Assembly: GCA_022539475.1 (NCBI GenBank)
Contig: VCMS01000028.1
Location: 154,534-218,533 of the forward strand
From: Gracilaria domingensis
Taxonomy: Eukaryota; Rhodophyta; Florideophyceae; Gracilariales; Gracilariaceae
DNA: 64,000 nt
Reading direction: 5' to 3'
In this document: positions 18,249 to 28,318 of the stretch, in pieces
Position numbering within the stretch: the first letter of the stretch is position 1
How the letters are laid out: every line of letters begins with the position of its first letter
Translations under genes and position numbers: made by a program
Notes under the pieces: generated by a model
What the model saw: the letters and a program-made list of their open reading frames with translations, nothing else
Told to the model about the DNA's origin: nothing
Databases searched by the model: none

Positions 18249-19211
18249 ATGAGCAACCTCGCCGTCCGCCGGGAGGAGGAAGTGCACCGCGCTGCACTCG
18301 ACGCGCTACACGCCCTCGACCGCATGCGCGCCGAGTACCCCGCCGCAACAGGCCTGCAGTCGTATAAACCGCGCCCAATCGACGTGATTATAGCAACGAA
18401 CCCCAAATCAGGAACTACCCTTCTTCAACACTTACTCTACCAGATCATTGTGGCCGCTGGCGGCGCACCTGATTTCGATCCGGACGGTACGCAGTTTGAC
18501 GACATCATTGACGTCGCGCCGTGGGTCGATTACGGCCCGCAGCTGGGCACACTCAGCTGCGAATCGTCGCCCCGTCTGTTCAAGACGCATAGCGAAGCGT
18601 CCAAGTTCGATCTAAATATCGGGCGCTTCGTGTTCTGCGCACGTGATCCGAGCCGCTTTGTTGGTAGCCTGCTGGATTTTGTGTTCGACCACGCGACGGG
18701 CGGCTCTGTAACCGATACCGCTGTGCGCGAGCATGCGTTCCACCTGTACGTGCGACACGAGCTGCTCGGCGTGCCCGTGCCGCCGGGTGAGAACCTTTTC
18801 CGCCATGTGCGTCAAACGTTCCCCCATTGGTTTCGCGTGCTGCGCAGCTGGACTCAGACGCCGCGGGAAAACATACTGCTCCTGTTCTACGAAGACGTCG
18901 TTGATGACCTGCCGCGCGCCGCGCGCGAGCTAGCGGCGTTCGTGGGCGCAGTGCTCTCGGAGGAGGATGTGGCGCGTGTCGCGGCGCGCTGCACCAGAGA
19001 GGCCATGCTCGATGACGTGCGTTTCCAGTGCCGTGCAGAAGGAAGAGTCTTCGGCGTAAATGGCGCGAAGAAAGTGCAACCTCTCAACCGAAACGGCTTT
19101 AATCGCTTCTCACTTGATGAGGAAGAACAGGCGCTGCTCGCAGACCTTCTTGAGGAACATACAGGATATCGATCATATGTGGAATGGAAAACGCGAGCAC
19201 GAACAAGCTGA
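18249..19211 (+). CDS. Sulfotransferase (cytosolic type, PAPS-dependent)
   Basis: 320 residues from the ATG at 18249 (a TTG six bases earlier is in frame). The 5'-phosphosulfate loop is NPKSGTTLLQ at 51-60. The 3'-phosphate-binding region is FVFCARDPSRFVGSLLDF near 136-153, matching the family pattern R-(D/N)-P-x4-x-S. A late LNRNGFNRFSLDEEE segment stands where GxxGxWKxxF usually lies. It transfers sulfate from PAPS to an acceptor; in red algae sulfation of polysaccharides or small phenols is plausible, but the substrate cannot be read here. No signal peptide or membrane anchor is seen, so it is probably soluble. Its promoter is squeezed between the edge of repeat A (18142) and the ATG, and is therefore probably partly repeat-derived. 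Confidence 0.88.
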   Translation: MSNLAVRREEEVHRAALDALHALDRMRAEYPAATGLQSYKPRPIDVIIATNPKSGTTLLQHLLYQIIVAAGGAPDFDPDGTQFDDIIDVAPWVDYGPQLGTLSCESSPRLFKTHSEASKFDLNIGRFVFCARDPSRFVGSLLDFVFDHATGGSVTDTAVREHAFHLYVRHELLGVPVPPGENLFRHVRQTFPHWFRVLRSWTQTPRENILLLFYEDVVDDLPRAARELAAFVGAVLSEEDVARVAARCTREAMLDDVRFQCRAEGRVFGVNGAKKVQPLNRNGFNRFSLDEEEQALLADLLEEHTGYRSYVEWKTRARTS

Positions 19212-21210
19212 ATGGGAAGCAGCTTGGGCCGCAAGGAAACGCGTGTACTATCTTATAGGAAAGAGGAATACGTTTCAGGACCAGAGCTTCTTTAATGTCT
19301 TTCTGTGCAGCGACACGATATCCACTTTGTTGCGGAATTGTTCTTCGCCGAGCAAATCGATGCAACACATCCTGACCTTAGCACATACCAATTGCCCAGT
19401 GTTTGCAAGTGGTGTGTGAAACAAAACTCGTAGAACTAGACTATATCGCTTATTATTCAGTTTTCTTGGCTTAAACATGGCCGCAACTTCTGAGACGAAT
19501 GCCAAGATCAACAGACGTACTCGGCTTTTGAGTTCTATCTAGTAGTAAACGTTGTTTACATGCTGCACTTTATTCCGCCATCCCCCAACGCCCTCTTCCC
19601 TTCCGTCACTGTCCCCTTTCTTGTTCTTTCCGCACTGGTTGTATACATTCTTCTGACACTTCCCTTCCACTAACACTATTTCCTTTATTGTTTTCCAATT
19701 ACAATGAAATTTGCCTTCGCTCTTGAGTTGTAATGGCGTAGCGCTGGTTCCCTGTTCTTCAAGATCTTGTCTCTCCTTCTCTCCAGATGTGCTCTTTTCA
19801 GGCCCCCGTCTCCTTTGTCCCTCCTCTACCTTCGTTCGTCTTGAACAAGCGGAGCTGACGTCGCATTATGTGCTTCAGGGCCATTCGTAGCAGGAGTCTT
19901 GCAAGTTTTGTGTCACCGAAAGATTCCGAACACGCTGAGAGAAAAGCGTAACAAAATATTGCCCGCATACCCTTCGTGTCTACCGAAATTACGCAACGCA
20001 GAGGCAATGACTTGGAGGTTTGCCGAGTCCACGTTTGTTATTTCAATGAATGTATCTACTCCACGTTCTTCATGATTCTGTTGGATCCAGATGATATGTG
20101 GGACCCCAGTTTACAACCAGGACCAAAACGCCGGTTCTAACCCCAAGAACCGTACATCGGCACAACATACGAGGCCGTACAAAAGCAACAGCTGGCCGTG
20201 CCTATCCTCGATTGACAGTGAAGCGAAGTCCAGTCGCTGCGCAACACACGCGCTCTTCCCTGTTGCAGGACGCAACGACTGTCTGGGTTACTGTACATTA
20301 CGGGAATAGCAGTTGGTTCCCAGTGGAGAGCTACCGACGCTACACGCATGTAAGGTTGTTTCCCGCAGGAGATGGATGCACAGCTCTTCGATCATGAACA
20401 ATAGTGGAACACGTGCCGGGCACGTGACCAGGATTTATCCTGCTGTACTGTACCTTCGACGGTGCTAAAAAAAGTGAAGTTGGAGCCTATGACTCGGGAG
20501 AGCATCCCTCTCCCACTCTGGCAACCATATTTCTTCCAACGGCAAACTACAAATAGTAGACAACTACTCTCCCGCACTTCGTTCCTTTCAGTTTTGAAAC
20601 GGCTCGGCGCACCACCAGAGAGCGCGGTCGCTGGAAACCCCACCCCCCTTTCTCAAACACGATGGGATGCGACCATTGACCACTGATCATTTCCATCAAT
20701 TCTATGTTATCTTTCGGTCAGGACTTCAGGCCCAACATGTTGGGCCCCAACATGTTGGGCCAACAATGAGGAGTCCAAGAGCTTCATGTCACTTCATTGA
20801 ATGACTTGAGACGAGCACAAACAAACGTATCATCGCAGCATTTCAGAGCCAGTTCGAAGCTCCGACGAGCGTGCGACAAAATTACGTAACAATAACCAAA
20901 AAATGCAAACTTCTGGACAGATTGCGGATCCACAGGGCTTGGAATGGTCGCACAGAGACCAGGAGCAAGGGCTACAGATATGATAGTGTTCAACCTCAGT
21001 AGCTAATCACTCCAGTCCAGTTTGCTTCTCCGTAATCGCTACTAATTCGCTTACAAAAAAGATGTGACTATTCACTCGGCGAAGAGACTTGAGAAGGGTC
21101 TAAGGGATTCATGCGTGGCTCAAGAGCACTATTGACTCGACAATGACATATATATGTTCACGAGACAAGGTCGAACTCGCCGTTTCGATGGAAGTAGGCA
21201 CATCTCCATG
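19212..21210. other. Gene-free stretch after the sulfotransferase
   Basis: About 2 kb of moderate GC without a supported gene, tRNA or LINE match. It includes pyrimidine-rich segments (19560-19650, 19740-19830) and the palindromic repeat at 20729-20762. Short open frames here have no recognisable content. Confidence 0.55.
20729..20762. repeat. Tandem CCAACATGTTGGG palindromes
   Basis: GGCCCAACATGTTGGGCC (20729-20746) is a perfect 18-bp palindrome, immediately followed by a second copy of its core, CCAACATGTTGGGC (20747-20760). The doubled palindrome could be a dimeric factor site or a recombination scar. Confidence 0.85.
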
Positions 21211-21466
21211 CTTCATTTCTTCTCTCTCTCTCTCTCTCTCTCTGTTTATGGGTGTAACAGCCGAATTCCGGCGTGCTACAGAACGTTTCTGATGAAAGAA
21301 ACGTTCTCTCACTAGGAAGGCCAAAACCTTTTCAGGCCATTTTCTAATTATCGTCTTGACAGCTAGACCCTGCCGATCACTTAGAGCAGGCAAGCACAAG
21401 CGTCGGGAAAAGGTCTTCGTCGGGCATCTCCAAAGAAAATGCTCAACTGTATCCAATACTTCATTT
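21211..21466 (-). mobile_element. LINE family 2, 5'-truncated copy with (GA)n tail
   Basis: The element body is 21219-21458, read on the minus strand, flanked by the 8-bp target duplication CTTCATTT (21211-21218 and 21459-21466). It encodes the end of a LINE protein: a zinc-knuckle remnant HFLWRCP, then SRRLCLPALSDRQGLAV and RERFF, shared with the copies at 32951-33044 and 60784-61116. The 3' UTR ends ...ACCCATAAACA followed by (GA)n, seen on the + strand as a (TC)n run at 21219-21243. Confidence 0.88.
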
Positions 21467-21509
21467 TCGTTTTCTTCGTCCTCTCTTTCAACATCCTTTT
21501 ACTTCATTT

Positions 21510-22208
21510 ATCTTGTTCTTGAAGGAATTTTACGAATCTTCACCGACTCTCAGTCGATTGTCCTCGCTTTGCAAGGAAGCTTGCGGAAGCAATCTTACTA
21601 CCTCCAAAAACTGGCAAGATTACTTCACTCTATCAGCCGACGATGCAAAGTATATGTCGTTTGGATTCCCGGCCACTGCGGGATAATACGGAACGAGCGT
21701 GTAGATTCTGTAGCAAAAGCTGGCCTTCAGCTTCCAATAATGGAACAGATAGAGGTGAAGATCGATTTCCTGGATGCGAAGGCACAAATAGTGAACAAAG
21801 TGAAGACGAAACCACTCCTTGCAGAAGCTCCAGATTTGTTTGCGAATGAGCAATGCATGCGAAAGGCAGAAGTGACACTGGCACAGCTCTACACTGGACA
21901 TGTTGCAGGTCTTCATCCAGTCGCATCATATCTTAATGGTAGAACTGAACGGTGCACATGCGGCACGAACGTCAAACGGGATGCAGACCACGTAGTCCTG
22001 CGCTGTCCCTTGACAAATGCCACACGTCGAGAAACACTTCCACCGGTAGCTGAGCGTCAAAACTTTTCTCTTCCCGACTTGATTAGACAACACCCACATA
22101 GATTGTTGGCCTTCCTGACGAGAGAAAACTTCCTGTAAGGATAGTTTTACTACATCCTAGAAATTAGAGGATGTTGTCCGCATTAAAGAAGAAGAAGATC
22201 TTGTTCTT
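21510..22208 (+). mobile_element. LINE family 1, 5'-truncated copy with RNase H domain and AAG tail
   Basis: The body is 21521-22197, flanked by an 11-bp duplication ATCTTGTTCTT (21510-21520 and 22198-22208). The frame (to 22138) starts directly in a retrotransposon RNase H domain: FTDSQSIVLAL, then VVWIPGHCGIIRNERVDSVA with the expected His, Asn and Asp residues. A zinc-knuckle block CTCGTNVKRDADHVVLRCP and an SRR-type tail follow. The 3' UTR ends CATTAAAGAAGAAGAAG. RNase H places it in an I-type group of non-LTR retrotransposons. Reverse transcriptase and endonuclease are lost by 5' truncation, so it is immobile. Confidence 0.93.
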
Positions 22209-22449
22209 CCTGATTCGTTCAAGAAATCTTTTTCTGTAAGCAACTGTTTCCGTTTCTTTACCCTTTTGTCCATTTCCTCTGCGCACATGTAAGAGCAAAG
22301 TCGGAGACGAGCTCTCCGTTCGCCCGTTTTGCATTAGAGTTAGCAAGCTGCTAATTATACTTCTTTAATTCACAATTGTATCCTCTCATGAGAGGGGCTT
22401 TCATCATCATCTTCGAATTAACAACGCTCCGTGCTGTCAACAGCATGTG
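22209..22449. other. Spacer between LINE copy and tandem-repeat module
   Basis: About 240 bases, no gene or known repeat seen. Confidence 0.5.
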
Positions 22450-22525
22450 CAATATTTCATATGATGTACTCGCCTCTCCTGTCTCGCAAACTGCTGACAA
22501 TGGGATCCTCGGGTTCAGTATAAAA
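22450..22525 (+). promoter_or_regulatory. TATA-type promoter module, relative of that in unit A
   Basis: CGCCTCTCCTGTCTC, then AAACTGCTGACA, then a TATAAAA at 22519-22525 spaced as in unit A and copy B. This suggests three descendants of one promoter, followed here by a different repeat array. Confidence 0.6.
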
Positions 22526-22584
22526 GCAGCAGATCAAGCTTCCGTCCGCACTCGACTTCGCTCTCCTTTGGCGTTCCTGAGTCA

Positions 22585-23370
22585 GAGCCTGGGGGGGATT
22601 TTCTGGGGAGTAAGGACCCCCAGAGTCCCAATCGCGGTGGCGTTTAACGGCGGAATGGGGAAGTGACGCCCCCACCGTCGGGCGATGCTTCCCGATACCC
22701 TGGGCTCGGCAAACGGAAACATATGGGGATGGGGAGTTGCGACCCTAGTCCCGGGTAATGGGGATTTGACCACCTTAGCCCGAAGGGAGCCCGGGGGAAG
22801 TTGTCCGGGTAGCCTAATGGAAATTGGAACATATTGGGGATGGGGAGTAATGACCCCAGTCCCGGGTCTGTGGCATTAAGCTCCAGACCGAAGGGAGCCG
22901 GGGGGAAGTTGTCCCGGTAGCCCAATGGAATCAGAACGTCGTTGTGGGGATGGGGAGTTGCGACCCTAGTCCCGGGTAATGCGGATTTGATCACCTCAGC
23001 CCGAAGGGAGCCGGGGGGTGGTGGCCCCGGTAGCCTAATTGGCCTTGGAACGTAGTGGGGATGGGGAGTAGCGACCTCAGTCCCGGGTTTGGGGAATTGA
23101 AAACTCCGGCCCGAAGGGAGCCGGGGGGAAGTTGCCCCGGTAGCCCAATGGAAATGGAACATATTGGGGATGGGGAGTAGTGACCCTAGTCCCGGGTATG
23201 GGGAGTTGGCCACCTCAGCCCGAAGGGAGCCGGGGGGAAGTTGCCCCGGTAGCCTAATGGAAAGGCAAGCCGAGGGGATGGGGAGTAGCGACCCTAGTCC
23301 CGGGTATTGGGGATTTGATCCCCCCAGCCCGAAGGGAGCCGGGGGGTGGTGGCCCCGGTAGCCCAATGCC
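22585..23370 (+). repeat. Tandem array of about 112-120 bp GC-rich repeats, 6-7 units
   Basis: The landmark GGGGATGGGGAGT recurs at about 22726, 22838, 22956, 23057, 23167 and 23277, with a more degenerate unit before. Each unit also has CCTAGTCCCGGGT, a CCCGAAGGGAGCCGGGGGG block and a CCCCGGTAGCC block. The unit length is not a multiple of three, so frames rotate between units and the long minus-strand open frame over it is an artefact. Alternating variants (AAGTTG and TGGTGG after the G run) show higher-order structure. Confidence 0.92.
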
Positions 23371-25196
23371 TCACCTGCCACAAATATTTTATCTACGGCT
23401 TCAGAAGCCTTTGGAAATGTTAGTGAGGAGTTAGATGTCGTAGATGTTATTAGATGTTCTTAGAAACTTTTTGTCAAGATTTAAGTAAAGGTAATGGCTA
23501 CGGCCGCGTTTGTCTTACATGTTGCTATCTTTGTTCCTATAGCGCAAGAAGAAGTTATTGGGTAGAAAGAACTGAGCATTGTAACCGGATCAATTTCACT
23601 TCAACCTTTTGTTTAGAATGTTTGCTTTGTGAACGAGGCAGAAAAGTGTATGTATTACAAAAACTATGGTGCAGAGCGGCCATATGAGCTAAGAAGAGTT
23701 CTTTGACACTTTCTAAAACATGGCTAACGAATCACAGCGAGAAAGGGATGTCTTGTGTCGAGAAACAGAAGCGTCTGTCTATATGACGGCTATGAGGTTT
23801 GAGAAGGACATTATAGACATACAGAAAAGACTCAAACAAATCTTCTTTGCTATGTAACGAACTAGGCAATGTATAGTATCTTCGTTAATCATGAACAAGA
23901 AATACAAGCTTCGCTTGCGGATAAGTCTACTTCTTCATGCGCTGCAATGTTGCTGTGATGACCACATAACGGTAGACTCTAGGGTCAGAGGTCCAAACAG
24001 GGCAGGGGTTATGTTTGATGTGTCCCACCTGTTTGCTTCAGATTACGGATCACAGAAAGCTGAAGTTGGCGGATGCACTGGAGATTATGAGTTTGAAGAA
24101 CTGTTCATTGATACATTCACACGTTCATGAACTGGTACTCGAACCTTCCCTTTCGTCTCTACGCAACCAGCAGGATCTGCAGGGACAGAAAAATACTCTT
24201 AGTTGCTCCGAGAACAAACGAGAGCGAGAGCGAGAGGAAAAGAGCACTTGCTTGCTTCGCATCTGGCGCTTCTTGGGGATGTGTGTCGGTATTACCGCAC
24301 AGGCGACAATGCATTCCATGAATGAGAAAAGGTATTTCGCTTTCCATTGTAGAATCTTGCATTGTAATCTGAAACCTTAGCTCACGAAAACTATTGGAGC
24401 TTTCAGCAGTGTGTACTGCTGCATTGATTGTTGTAACTCTGTGTGTATCAGACAAGATATCGCGTTGCGCCTCTCTTTCGCCCGGATCAGAACTTGTCTG
24501 ATGAGTTGCTATCACTCATGAACCTGTGCCAATACGATCACGTAAGCGAGGCGAAGTATGAATGAATGGCGACGAGTGCTGCTCCACAAGCAAACATTAG
24601 AAGCGGTTACCGCATAGCGCAAACATCGCACGCACTCTGACAAACCAGTTTTTCGATTGTTAAACTGTTTCACTGCTGAGCCTTTGACCCATGATGTGGC
24701 TATCTGTTGGGTCAAAGGCTTCATGATCATGATGAATCTCTTAGTTATGTTCATCATGAGAGTCGTTGAATGCAACTCGAGGGATCTTGATGCAACGATA
24801 TTTGTGCATTGCCAATATACTCCGACACTCAACAGGCGGCGCGTGGAAAAAAGAGGGCCGTCGGGCTTCTACGCTACGGAATGCTAGCTAGCTAGACTTG
24901 GCGCAGACGGTGAACGCACCGAACAAGTGCGCATGCGCGGTCTCCGTTCCTTGCGGCGCTCCAAATCATCGTGCGCACCGAAACCGGTGGGAACCCGTTG
25001 AGGTCAGCCTGCGTCACTATTTACAGTTGGTGTCAGCATGCTTGGAGCACTTCTTCCTCTGGTAGAGCGCGCGCAACAAGCTCAAGTTTATATGGCTCAG
25101 CGCGCAACCTGAGCTGTGAGGGCGAGCTTCTACGTCGCCGACATCGTTGACTTCCTCAGTGTTGCTCGAGCCGGACTTTTCTTCTCAGCAGCTGCG
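23371..25196. other. Gene-free stretch with a hairpin, upstream of the cupin gene
   Basis: About 1.8 kb. A 45-codon frame at 23720-23857 and one at 23891-24130 have no recognised content. A hairpin is at 24679-24720. A TATA-like TTTATATGG lies at 25087-25095, about 100 bp upstream of the cupin ATG. Confidence 0.5.
24679..24720. other. 13-bp perfect hairpin
   Basis: Arms AGCCTTTGACCCA (24679-24691) and its exact inverse (24708-24720) around a 16-nt loop; a CATGATGA/TCATCATG inverted pair follows at 24722-24760. Purpose unknown. Confidence 0.7.
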
Positions 25197-25733
25197 ATGC
25201 GGGACACTTCCATCATGCGACAACCTGTGGCGGTTGTCACCTTCTTCATAGGACTGTTTCTGGGTCTCTATGTCAACCGAGTGCTGTCCGACACTCCTCG
25301 TGGCTTCGATCATACCGATGCGCCGTTCCATATATCAAGCGTGCCGTTCTCGGGCGTTTCACACAACCCGGAGATACGGAAGAGAGTGCTGGCCAGATAC
25401 TTTCAAATGCCGCATGTTACCCAAGTGGCAAAGGCGTACATTCAACCCGGACAGACCGCGTCTGAAAACTGGTACGTCAACCTTCTCGTTTGTTCGTCCC
25501 ATCTGTTGCGCTTGCGGATTGACTGACTGCGAACTGCGTTCTTGGTGAACAGGCACAATGATATGGTTGAAATGTTCTTGTTTGTGGGGGGGAAAGGCGT
25601 CTTGAATCTGGATGGAACCAATTATACTGTATCTGATGGATCGGTTGCTCTGGTGTTTCCCCCAACCAAACACACCATCTTCAACACTGCCTCCGACCCT
25701 TTGGAGCTATTGACAATAGCGTCAGTACCGTGA
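25197..25733 (+). CDS. Membrane-anchored cupin-domain protein, one intron
   Basis: Exons 25197-25471 and 25553-25733, intron 25472-25552 (81 nt, GTACGT to GAACAG). The product is 151 residues. Residues 10-29 form a hydrophobic segment (signal anchor or transit-type). The cupin barrel spans about 70-151: PGQTASENWHNDMVEMF (84-100, His93 and Glu98 as metal ligands), then GGKGVLNLDG, then PPTKHTIFNT with His132 as the last ligand. Splicing completes the TGG codon and joins the two halves of motif 1, which is strong support for the intron. Small single cupins of this type bind metal and are often isomerases, dioxygenases or sensors; the substrate is unknown. The ATG at 25197 is preferred because the longer frame begins with GTG. 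Third copies of the motif are absent, so it is a monocupin. Confidence 0.87.
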
Positions 25734-26179
25734 TAACACATCTGGCTAGCAAGTCCAGCGCTTAATTTTCTCATTGGTCCATTTTTGTCGCCTCTGTGTA
25801 TCTAGTATTTTTGTCCCTCTCAGTCGTCTTGGTGAAACGTCAGACCGCACGTTGCATCGCTAGCGTAATGTAGCTGGTATCGTAAGCGTGCTGACTGCCC
25901 ATCCATCTGATGGAACATCAGGATATTGGCATCTGCGAAGGTATCATATAAACAAAATACCGAAGGTAGTTCGGTTCACGTGTGTGAAAGTCTTGTTTGC
26001 AAATGCGCACTCTCATGAGCGAAAGGCGCTCAAATCCACCCCTTGACAAATATTTTTAGCAGCATCGCACGTCCCACGCACTCGAGCTCCACATATAGAT
26101 ACATCCGCCCATCCCCGTACTGGGTACGGCGTACTCACCAGTCTCTTGCAGTCTCACGTACACCCACGCCCACGGCGCC
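25734..26179. promoter_or_regulatory. Spacer and promoter of the WD40 gene
   Basis: 446 bases. CCACATATAGATAC near 26090 is a weak TATA-like element about 90 bp before the ATG at 26180. Nothing else seen. Confidence 0.4.
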
Positions 26180-28318
26180 ATGAGGATCGTCGCCCATAAC
26201 GGTCCAAACTGGACGCGAGATTCTCTGGCAACGTCTCCAGAACACGTTGCAATCGCCGTACGAAACACCGTGTTGATCTACTCGCACGACACGACATTTC
26301 AAACCGAACTGCGAGCGATGGGTGGTAGCTCACGGATCACCTCCATCTCGTTTTGCAACGCGCTGTGTTTAAGATCTTTGTTGGCGGTTGCCAGTCAGGG
26401 TGGTCATGTTCGTATCTTTGATGTGGAAGCACGACGAATTTTTAGAGTGCTTGTTGAGGGAGGAGCTGCTTGTTTTGCAGTGAGGTTTCTGGAGAAGCTG
26501 CCGTTTAGAGTGCTTGTTGTTTCAGATTCACTTTATGTGTTTGATATTGTTAAGGAGGTTCGCGTTATTGTTCGAAGAGATTTGCCTTTTAAACATGTCT
26601 TCTTGGTTGAGCTTATTCCAAACTTGTCGGCGTATGTGATCCTGGCCGGTAAACGTAATAACGGTGCTTGTCTAAGTGTTATGAATCTCTATGATGAAAA
26701 CGATAACCACGTGATTGTGACAGGTTTTGCAGTTCATGACGTGGCCATTCGACATCGACCTCATCACGTCCATCCCTATGTCATGGCTGTCGCTTCTGCA
26801 AAACTATCGTACCCCATGTTCTTCACTTCCCAAAACGGAATTCAATGGATAAAACTCCCAGATGTAAAACCATACATACCGCAACAAATCCGCACGATGG
26901 ATAGTTATGATAAGCAGAAAAAACTTCTCTGTTCCAAGTTACTACGGACCGCCGTATGTTGGGATGTTGATCAGATCCTGTATACAACCGATACAAGGGG
27001 GACTTTATACGCCTGGGAGATAGATGATGCGTGTCAGATGCGCTATTTTGCACAACGACATTATGCTCATTCTCGCCAGATCTTCGCTATCAAGTCAGTG
27101 GAAAACGAAGTAATCTTTTCCATTTCTATGGACCGCACGTTAGCGAAATGGTGCATTTCTCATGTAGCGCAGCCAAGTTTGACTCTTCAATGGCGTACTA
27201 TGCGAACTCAAGGACCGGTGACGGCGCTTGCTTCGTCAAGTCGTAAGCACGGTACGGATGAAGGGTACATTTCGTATACAACGGCTTCAAATTCTGTCGC
27301 TTGCGTTAAGTGGATCCCAGGAGAGCATTTCTTTTCTCTTGTGGCTGAAGCTTGCCCGTCTAATCCGGAGTTAGGAAAGAGAAAACGAGAGACGATATCG
27401 TATGTCACCACTCCAGATCAACTGTTTGATCAATCTTTTTCTTCTGTGGAAGAGCAGTCTCAGACACTGTTTGTTTTCGGCTTTTCTGACGGAAAGAGAG
27501 GTACGTTTTCAATCACTGATGGGAAGGTGAATGTTAGTGAATTGCAACGCGATCATTCAACAACATTAAGACGGATCTACGGTGGAAGTTCTAACCGAGA
27601 GAATAATAAGAAGAATGAATCTACTAACAAGAATTTTGTTCCGAGTGCTTTTGACGAACGGGGGAAGAGAGGAGAGGTTGACTTGGGTACTTCTGTGTCA
27701 GTGGCGGCGCTGGGCAACGTTTTGGAAGATGACAAGGTGACTAGTGCTTGTCTGCTTCCGAAAAGGTGTCGTTGCGACGAAGAGTGTATGGACTTTTTGC
27801 TTGGTTCTGCGAAGGGCTGTTTGTACTTTCTTTCGAAAGGAACCGAGACTACGTTGCTCTCGCAGTCGCTGTCGGCTTCTTCGATTCTTTGCGTCGAATA
27901 TCAGCCCAACTTTTCTTTGATTGCTATATCGGATAGTGGCGGAATGCTGACAACGCTCAAGTGGTCCAACACTGAGTTGCAGAATCAAGCGAATGGAAAA
28001 GAGTCACAGGCCAAGGCGAAGGCAATAAACCGATACGAACTACCTAGTGCTGTGCGCTTTATGCGATGGTCCGAATCAGTATCAACGAAGTACAGCAGTG
28101 GATCGGTTTCTTCTTATCTCTTAGTTGCATTGCAGAGCGGCGAAACGCTTCTGTGGTCATCTGACACAGAGGGCACACTCAATCGGAGGGCTCAATTACG
28201 AGAGCATCGTGGTCGGGTGAACGGAGGTGTCTGGTTCGAGAGTAGCTACATTCTTACGGCCGGTGAAGATGGAACTATTCGCTGTTGGGAAGTGGACCAG
28301 CTTCCTCAATCCAAATGA
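26180..28318 (+). CDS. WD40-repeat protein, tentatively Gemin5-like
   Basis: 712 residues, no intron. WD40 repeats are degenerate but visible: LLAVASQGGHVRIFDVE near 68-84, DQILYTTDTRGTLYAWEID near 265-283, VIFSISMDRTLAKW, and a good last repeat LREHRGRVNGGVWFESSYI then LTAGEDGTIRCWEV at the C-terminus. The N-terminus NGPNWTRDSLATSPEHVAIA resembles the PNWYCARC opening of Gemin5, which binds snRNA in the SMN complex, and the number of repeats would fit two propellers. Similarity is weak and the long helical C-terminal part of animal Gemin5 is absent. Residues 415-490 are a charged, Asn/Ser-rich insert. WD40 is secure; the Gemin5 link is inference. Confidence 0.72.
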   Translation: MRIVAHNGPNWTRDSLATSPEHVAIAVRNTVLIYSHDTTFQTELRAMGGSSRITSISFCNALCLRSLLAVASQGGHVRIFDVEARRIFRVLVEGGAACFAVRFLEKLPFRVLVVSDSLYVFDIVKEVRVIVRRDLPFKHVFLVELIPNLSAYVILAGKRNNGACLSVMNLYDENDNHVIVTGFAVHDVAIRHRPHHVHPYVMAVASAKLSYPMFFTSQNGIQWIKLPDVKPYIPQQIRTMDSYDKQKKLLCSKLLRTAVCWDVDQILYTTDTRGTLYAWEIDDACQMRYFAQRHYAHSRQIFAIKSVENEVIFSISMDRTLAKWCISHVAQPSLTLQWRTMRTQGPVTALASSSRKHGTDEGYISYTTASNSVACVKWIPGEHFFSLVAEACPSNPELGKRKRETISYVTTPDQLFDQSFSSVEEQSQTLFVFGFSDGKRGTFSITDGKVNVSELQRDHSTTLRRIYGGSSNRENNKKNESTNKNFVPSAFDERGKRGEVDLGTSVSVAALGNVLEDDKVTSACLLPKRCRCDEECMDFLLGSAKGCLYFLSKGTETTLLSQSLSASSILCVEYQPNFSLIAISDSGGMLTTLKWSNTELQNQANGKESQAKAKAINRYELPSAVRFMRWSESVSTKYSSGSVSSYLLVALQSGETLLWSSDTEGTLNRRAQLREHRGRVNGGVWFESSYILTAGEDGTIRCWEVDQLPQSK

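Noticed and set aside
22585-23370. CRISPR-like array
   Set aside because: Repeats are contiguous, degenerate, 112-120 bp and without unique spacers, in a eukaryotic genome.
22644-23381. 245-codon minus-strand frame over the tandem array
   Set aside because: Repeat unit length is not a multiple of three, so the protein is the same DNA read in rotating frames; no sign of selection.
23720-23857. 45-codon frame with a charged helix
   Set aside because: Too short and isolated; no homologue recognised.
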